Below, one piece after another: positions 59,886 to 64,000 of a stretch of 64,000 nucleotides of DNA; position 1 is the stretch's first letter, and every line of letters starts with the position of its first letter. The stretch spans positions 1 to 64,000 of the forward strand of contig SUZE01000001.1 in NCBI GenBank assembly GCA_015060075.1. The letters are read 5' to 3'. Below the pieces are notes generated by a model, which worked only from the letters and a program-made list of their open reading frames with translations, did no database searches and was not told where the DNA came from. Origin of the DNA: Rikenellaceae bacterium (GTDB lineage Bacteria; Bacteroidota; Bacteroidia; Bacteroidales; Rikenellaceae). Made by a program: the position numbers and the translations under genes.

Positions 59886-60760
59886 CTCCTGCACAAAAAA
59901 AGAGAGCAGAAAATATCCCACTCTCCCCTAAACGGATAAAGTTTAATTATTGAGCAGGCTGTGACTCTGGTGCATTATTGGAGCGAAGCGACAAGTCCCC
60001 CTTTTACAAAGGGGGATTTAGGGGGAATGTCAAGGTGTAGGCTCCTGCACAAAAAAAGGAGAGCAGAAAATATTCCACTCTCCCTAAACGGATAAAGTTT
60101 AATTATTGTGCAGGCTGTGCCTATGGTGCATTATTGGAGCGAAGCGACAAGTCCCCCTTTTACAAAGGGGGATTTAGGGGGAATGTCAAGGAGTAGGCTC
60201 CTGCACAAAAAAAAGGAGAGCAGAAAAATATTCCACTCTCCCTAAACGAATAAAGTTTAATTATTGTGCAGGTTGTGCCTCTGGTGCATTATTGGAGCGA
60301 AGCGACAAGTCCCCCTTTTACAAAGGGGGATTTAGGGGGAATGTCAAGGAGTAGGCTCCTGCACAAAAAAAAGGAGAGCAGAAAAATATTCCACTCTCCC
60401 TAAACGAATAAAGTTTAATTATTGTGCAGGTTGTGCCTCTGGTGCATTATTGGAGCGAAGCGACAAGTCCCCCTTTTACAAAGGGGGATTTAGGGGGAAT
60501 GTCAAGGAGTAGGCTCCTGCACAAAAAAAAGGAGAGTAGAAAATATTCCACTCTCCCTTTGTTGGATAAAGTTTAATTATTGAGCAGGTTGTGCCTCTGG
60601 TGCATTATTGGAGCGAAGCGACAAGTCCCCCTTTCACAAAGGGGGATTTAGGGGGAATGTCAAGGTGTAGGCTCCTGCACAAAAAAAGGAGAGTAGAAAA
60701 TATTCCACTCTCCCTAAACGGATAAAGTTTAATTATTGTGCAGGCTGTGCCTCTGGTGCA
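59886..60760 (-). repeat. Tandem array of five ~157-bp units behind the Cys-rich lipoprotein gene
   Basis: The landmark GGAGCGAAGCGACAAG occurs at 59980, 60136, 60294, 60452 and 60610, i.e. periods of 156, 158, 158 and 158 bp. Each unit, read on the minus strand, contains the last codons and TAA of the lipoprotein gene (CAGAGGCACAGCCTGCACAATAA or a near variant), a GGAGAGT...ACTCTCC T-rich terminator, then about 80 bp of foreign sequence with the double hairpin CCCCCTAAATCCCCCTTT...AAAGGGGGA and CTTGTCGCTTCGCTCC. The units differ by only a few bases, so expansion is recent. There are no CRISPR-like spacers and no reading frame through the units. Confidence 0.9.
60680..60714 (-). terminator. 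Terminator of the Cys-rich lipoprotein gene
   Basis: Stem GGAGAGT/ACTCTCC (60688-60694 with 60707-60713), followed on the minus strand by TTTTTTT. The same terminator is repeated in each of the five tandem units downstream. Confidence 0.85.
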
Positions 60761-60960
60761 GGAGCCTCAGCAGCAGGAGCAACCTCTGCCTGAGGGCAAG
60801 CCTTAGGGCACTCAGCTTTCTTCTCACACTCTACACATTCGGTCTTTGGCTGGCAGCAAGCCTCGCCACATGCGCCTTGCTTTTGCTTAGGCTGACCACA
60901 ACAAGATACCATTGCTACTGATGCGAGGGCGATAACCGCCAATGTCATAATCTTCTTCAT
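60733..60960 (-). CDS. Cysteine-rich small lipoprotein
   Basis: 75 aa from the ATG at 60960, which gives a lipoprotein signal (LAVIALASVAMVSC). After the lipidated cysteine come eleven residues, then a dense set of cysteines: GACGEACCQPK, ECVEC, AECPKAC. Nine cysteines fall in about 30 residues, with alternating Lys/Glu, a spacing fit for metal binding or disulfides. The end is an Ala/Pro/Glu tail (APAAEAPAPEAQPAQ). I do not recognise a family. Its 3' end (last eight codons and stop) and terminator have been copied into the tandem array downstream. Confidence 0.8.
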   Translation of the reverse strand: MKKIMTLAVIALASVAMVSCCGQPKQKQGACGEACCQPKTECVECEKKAECPKACPQAEVAPAAEAPAPEAQPAQ

Positions 60961-61083
60961 AATTGTAATGTTTTTAAGGTTTAACAAATGTTTGCTCACG
61001 ACAAATATATGAAACTATTTGCAAAAAAGCAAATTTTTATCCCTAAAAAGCATTCAGTTGGTAATGACATTGAAAAACTCGTA

Positions 61084-64000
61084 TTACTTTACCAACACCT
61101 CGAACTCCTCATTCAAGCCATACTCGTAGAGTCGATAATTTTCGCCCGATGTAACCTCGGCATTGATGTACCAACTCTTAGGAATGGTTCTACCCTTACA
61201 GTCGTGGAAGTGAGGTCCATAAACGTTGTACAGTGTGCCTGAGCAACGCACCTCTATATCGTTACTACCTTCCTTTGTGTACTTCGTAATGTCCAATGTG
61301 TACGGCTGGGTAAGAATCGCTCCCGCCTTCTCGCCATTTACCCAAACCTCGCACACCGAGCCATTCCAATCATTGAGTTTAAGAATCTTAGAACCTTCGC
61401 ATGGTAGGTCGAACGAGCGGCTGTATGCTACATCCCATGCGTAGAATGGAGCACCCTGCTTACGCCATGAGCCGAGCGATAGAGCCTTCGGTGCGACAAT
61501 ATTCCATCCGTTCTTGGTTGGTACTACGTTAAAGTTGCCTGCAACGAAACCACATGCAATTTCGGCATATATAGACATCGGGCTGCGGTGTAGTGTGACG
61601 ATATTTTCACCGAGGCGGATATGGCTGCCGATACCGTAACTGCCATTTCGTGTATCAAGTGGCATTTCGCCATCGGTTGGCTCTACCTTGTTGCCGTTGA
61701 TGCGTACCTCCCAGAGTGAAGGTCGCTCGCAGACGAATTTTACATCTGACCAATCAAACTTCTCGGCCACATTGAATCGGTAACTTACCGTGATATTGCC
61801 CGTTTTGATGGTGTCAGCTTTGATAATAGCATCTTTGTAGTGCATAGTGCGCTCCCATGGATTCTCCATTTCAAAATGCTTGTACAACTCCTGACAAGCC
61901 TTGCCGGCGAAGATATTGCGAGTTGTGGTGTTGTCAATTTCGAGGTCACAGAACTCGATTGCGAGGAAGTTGTCGTTTACACGATGCACGGCCAACTCCG
62001 AAGTAGCTTTAGCCTTGGTTGCCTGTTTAAGACAACTACACTCTGCCACAGGGAGTTTGTCGAGTCCACACGCCTTTTTAGGGGCGAATACCAAGAGATG
62101 ACCTACGGGCGGAATATTGAATGAGAACTCCACCTTGCCATCTTTCACTACGGTTTTGTTGTTGCGGAAAATCTCGCCCGTGTAGGTGTCGAATACCTTT
62201 ACGCCTGCTCCGCAGATAGTTACACTGCCCTTCACACACTCATCAAGTGATGAATTTGCGAGGAAGAGCACCTCGCCGTCTTTATATTCGCGGCGGTGGT
62301 GGTGCAGGTCACCTCCCGTGATATTGTTAAATGCGATATGGCTGTTTGTAAGCTCTGCGATATCAAACTCTTGCTTAACATTCGGACTGCGCCAAAGTTG
62401 CACAATCTCATCGTTCAAGTATCCATCTACACGGTCAGGTGTGCCGAGAGCGATTATTTTGCCACCCTCGTTTGCAAATTGTTTGAGCAAAGCTGCAGTT
62501 GAGCCAAAGAGATTTTCGCTCTTTGCAGTGATTATAACGGTGGAGTAGCTGCGGTTACCCACAACGAACTTGCCATCCTTGACCTTGCCACGGTTACGGA
62601 TAATCATCTCGGAGCCGAGGTCGAACTCAACCTGAGACTTGTCGAGCATTGTAATAAACGATTGGAACTCCTGCGCTATCTCCATCACCAAAGGGTGTGT
62701 GTAGCGATGAGTATAGTACATCCATAATGTGGCGTTAGGCTCCAATACAAGGATATCGTTCATCTGTTCGCCTTGACTCAATACGAGTGACAGGCGTGCA
62801 ACATGGTCGTTGAGGATTTTATAGTTCTTCCACCATGGCGAATAGCGGTTGAAGAAATTAGGATAATCATACTTGCGTGCGCCTGCAATGGATACCGGCG
62901 AGAAGTGTTGGTTTGTGTAGTTTACACCGAGGGCGTATTGCCAATCTGCATAACGCTTGAACTCCTCGAAGGTCTGTTCCCAACCTCCTCCACCATAGCT
63001 CTCGCAGAGGGTTCGGGTTTGTCCCACTTGATTGGCAGCACTGCGCAGCTCCTTAACAATACGCACGTTACCCCAATGAGCTGTTGGCGATTTGTCGTCA
63101 AAGATATTGAAGAGAAGGTCTATGCCCGGTTGTTGGTGCCACTCGTACATCGCCATATTGTCGGCATTGCGGCGCATTACCGGCCACTCGTGATCCCAAT
63201 AGTGTCCTGTCCACAGCAAGTCATTCTCTTCACAGTAATTGTACCACAACTTTGACCAACGCTCAATAAAGAGTCGCTGCTTTGTGGCAAGGAAGTGGTA
63301 GCGCACCTGCTTCCAATTACCAACCTCCTCCTTTATCATAGGGAGATGAGTGCGGAGGTTGTAGCCCCAATCCTTCTCGAACTCCTCGAACATATCGGGT
63401 GTCCAAAACTGCCATCTTGCCTCATCTGTAAATATACCTCTGATTGCCTTGCCGAATTCGTTCCCAAAGCGCTCCTCGTATCCCTTCATAGTGATACTGA
63501 TAAAGTGCTCTGTAGTGCCCTTGTAGAGTATGTCCGGCTCTTGGAAACCGCCCAACCAACGCTTCTTAGCGGGCTTAATTCCTTCGTAGAGGAAATAGCG
63601 ACCTCTCTCATCAGTGCGAGGAGCACATGTGATATCTACAAACTCCTCTCCCACTTGCTTCAAGCAGAGGCAATATGGAGACAAATCTTCAGGTAGCTGC
63701 TCGACAATGGTTGGTCTGAGCTCGGTTGGATGTTCGACTGATTCGGGAAACTCTGTTGGAACATGACCTCCTGCAAAGCCGCTTGGGTATGAGTTTTCAT
63801 CGTACATCCAAATCTCCAGTCCCAACTCCTTCCCCTTTTTGAGGCTATAGTCCCAAAGGTCAAACCACTCATCGGTCAGATATGTGGTAATCATGCCCGG
63901 GCGTGGGTGTACATAAACGCCACCAAAACCTTGCTCCTTAAAATCTGATAACATACGGTCGATGTCCTCATAAGTTACCTTCTCGTTCCATACCCAAAAT
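61084..64000 (-). CDS. Large glycosidase-like protein, GH106/GH2-related (5' end cut by window edge)
   Basis: The frame stays open from 61084 to base 64000. The residues before the first internal ATG at 63954 (FWVWNEKVTYEDIDR) fit the domain start, so the gene begins outside the window. At least 971 aa. The N-terminal barrel (MLSDFKEQGFGGVYVHPRPGM ... KELGLEIWMYDENSYPSGFAGG) has the look of large Bacteroidota enzymes annotated as alpha-L-rhamnosidase GH106 or related. A middle part (AEGRGKVKDGKF, IIALGTPDRVDGYL) is a typical beta-galactosidase-trimerisation-like region, and the end is a galactose-binding jelly roll (NDWNGSVCEVWVNGEKAG ... NDIEVRCSGTLYNVYG). Assignment to a precise GH family needs a profile search. 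It is 123 bp upstream of the Cys-rich gene on the same strand. Confidence 0.72.
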   Translation of the reverse strand, partial: FWVWNEKVTYEDIDRMLSDFKEQGFGGVYVHPRPGMITTYLTDEWFDLWDYSLKKGKELGLEIWMYDENSYPSGFAGGHVPTEFPESVEHPTELRPTIVEQLPEDLSPYCLCLKQVGEEFVDITCAPRTDERGRYFLYEGIKPAKKRWLGGFQEPDILYKGTTEHFISITMKGYEERFGNEFGKAIRGIFTDEARWQFWTPDMFEEFEKDWGYNLRTHLPMIKEEVGNWKQVRYHFLATKQRLFIERWSKLWYNYCEENDLLWTGHYWDHEWPVMRRNADNMAMYEWHQQPGIDLLFNIFDDKSPTAHWGNVRIVKELRSAANQVGQTRTLCESYGGGGWEQTFEEFKRYADWQYALGVNYTNQHFSPVSIAGARKYDYPNFFNRYSPWWKNYKILNDHVARLSLVLSQGEQMNDILVLEPNATLWMYYTHRYTHPLVMEIAQEFQSFITMLDKSQVEFDLGSEMIIRNRGKVKDGKFVVGNRSYSTVIITAKSENLFGSTAALLKQFANEGGKIIALGTPDRVDGYLNDEIVQLWRSPNVKQEFDIAELTNSHIAFNNITGGDLHHHRREYKDGEVLFLANSSLDECVKGSVTICGAGVKVFDTYTGEIFRNNKTVVKDGKVEFSFNIPPVGHLLVFAPKKACGLDKLPVAECSCLKQATKAKATSELAVHRVNDNFLAIEFCDLEIDNTTTRNIFAGKACQELYKHFEMENPWERTMHYKDAIIKADTIKTGNITVSYRFNVAEKFDWSDVKFVCERPSLWEVRINGNKVEPTDGEMPLDTRNGSYGIGSHIRLGENIVTLHRSPMSIYAEIACGFVAGNFNVVPTKNGWNIVAPKALSLGSWRKQGAPFYAWDVAYSRSFDLPCEGSKILKLNDWNGSVCEVWVNGEKAGAILTQPYTLDITKYTKEGSNDIEVRCSGTLYNVYGPHFHDCKGRTIPKSWYINAEVTSGENYRLYEYGLNEEFEVLVK

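Noticed and set aside
59886..60760. Tandem array as a CRISPR locus
   Set aside because: Units are about 157 bp and nearly identical throughout, with no short repeat plus unique spacer pattern and no cas genes.
1..64000. tRNA, rRNA, insertion sequences, prophage or attachment sites
   Set aside because: I scanned the intergenic regions and found no cloverleaf sequence, transposase, integrase or direct-repeat attachment site that I could support.

Overview
The window reads as a chromosomal segment of a gut-type Bacteroidales, most likely Rikenellaceae close to Alistipes. This placement is an inference. It rests on SusC/SusD-type transport genes, many Bacteroidota promoters of the TTG-N20-TAnnTTTG type, weak Shine-Dalgarno sequences, a succinate-to-propionate pathway with a sodium-pumping methylmalonyl-CoA decarboxylase, and lipoprotein-rich secreted enzymes. 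No tRNA, rRNA, CRISPR array, transposase or prophage module was seen. Both edges cut a gene: meaB on the left and a large glycosidase on the right.

Layout. 1-3241 (minus): meaB, a GH20 hexosaminidase and a thioredoxin-fold protein. 3520-5640 (plus): a strongly structured RNA resembling 6S RNA, then an AT-rich cluster of four unfamiliar envelope genes. 5680-10216: methylmalonyl-CoA epimerase and the four-subunit decarboxylase, which with MeaB belong to propionate formation. 10337-18206: malQ, a PH-like membrane protein, ispD, a flavin-fold protein, an M23 peptidase, lpxK, a purine nucleoside phosphorylase and ssb. 18228-28220 (minus): SusC, SusD, a large surface lipoprotein, an S8 lipoprotein protease and a small lipoprotein, which look like a nutrient-capture locus aimed at protein or peptide. 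28668-34641 (plus): purC, a 5'-nucleotidase, proS, an SGNH hydrolase and a CDF metal transporter. 34875-43350 (minus): an ECF sigma factor with a 44-codon companion, a MATE transporter and a tripartite RND pump with a palindromic operator. 43381-46901 (minus): cinA, pyrD, pdxB. 46994-50011 (plus): an ureohydrolase and two FKBP lipoproteins. 50061-54731 (plus): two fimbrillin-like lipoproteins and a C10 cysteine protease. 54736-59645 (minus): a coiled-coil membrane protein, a class-IV aminotransferase-fold protein, holA, tilS, murB. 59646-64000: repeats, a Cys-rich lipoprotein and a truncated glycosidase.

The most unusual content is intergenic. (1) Four copies of an imperfect palindrome share an invariant internal loop, flanked by stems that change in a compensatory way. 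(2) A composite element occurs four times, built from GC-rich mini-hairpins followed by blocks of 7-10 bp near-tandem repeats in a fixed order. (3) Five tandem copies of a roughly 157-bp unit sit behind the Cys-rich lipoprotein gene, and each carries that gene's last codons, stop and terminator. (4) The 6S-like RNA lies ahead of the AT-rich cluster. Several promoters also sit so close to the start codon that the transcripts must be nearly leaderless.
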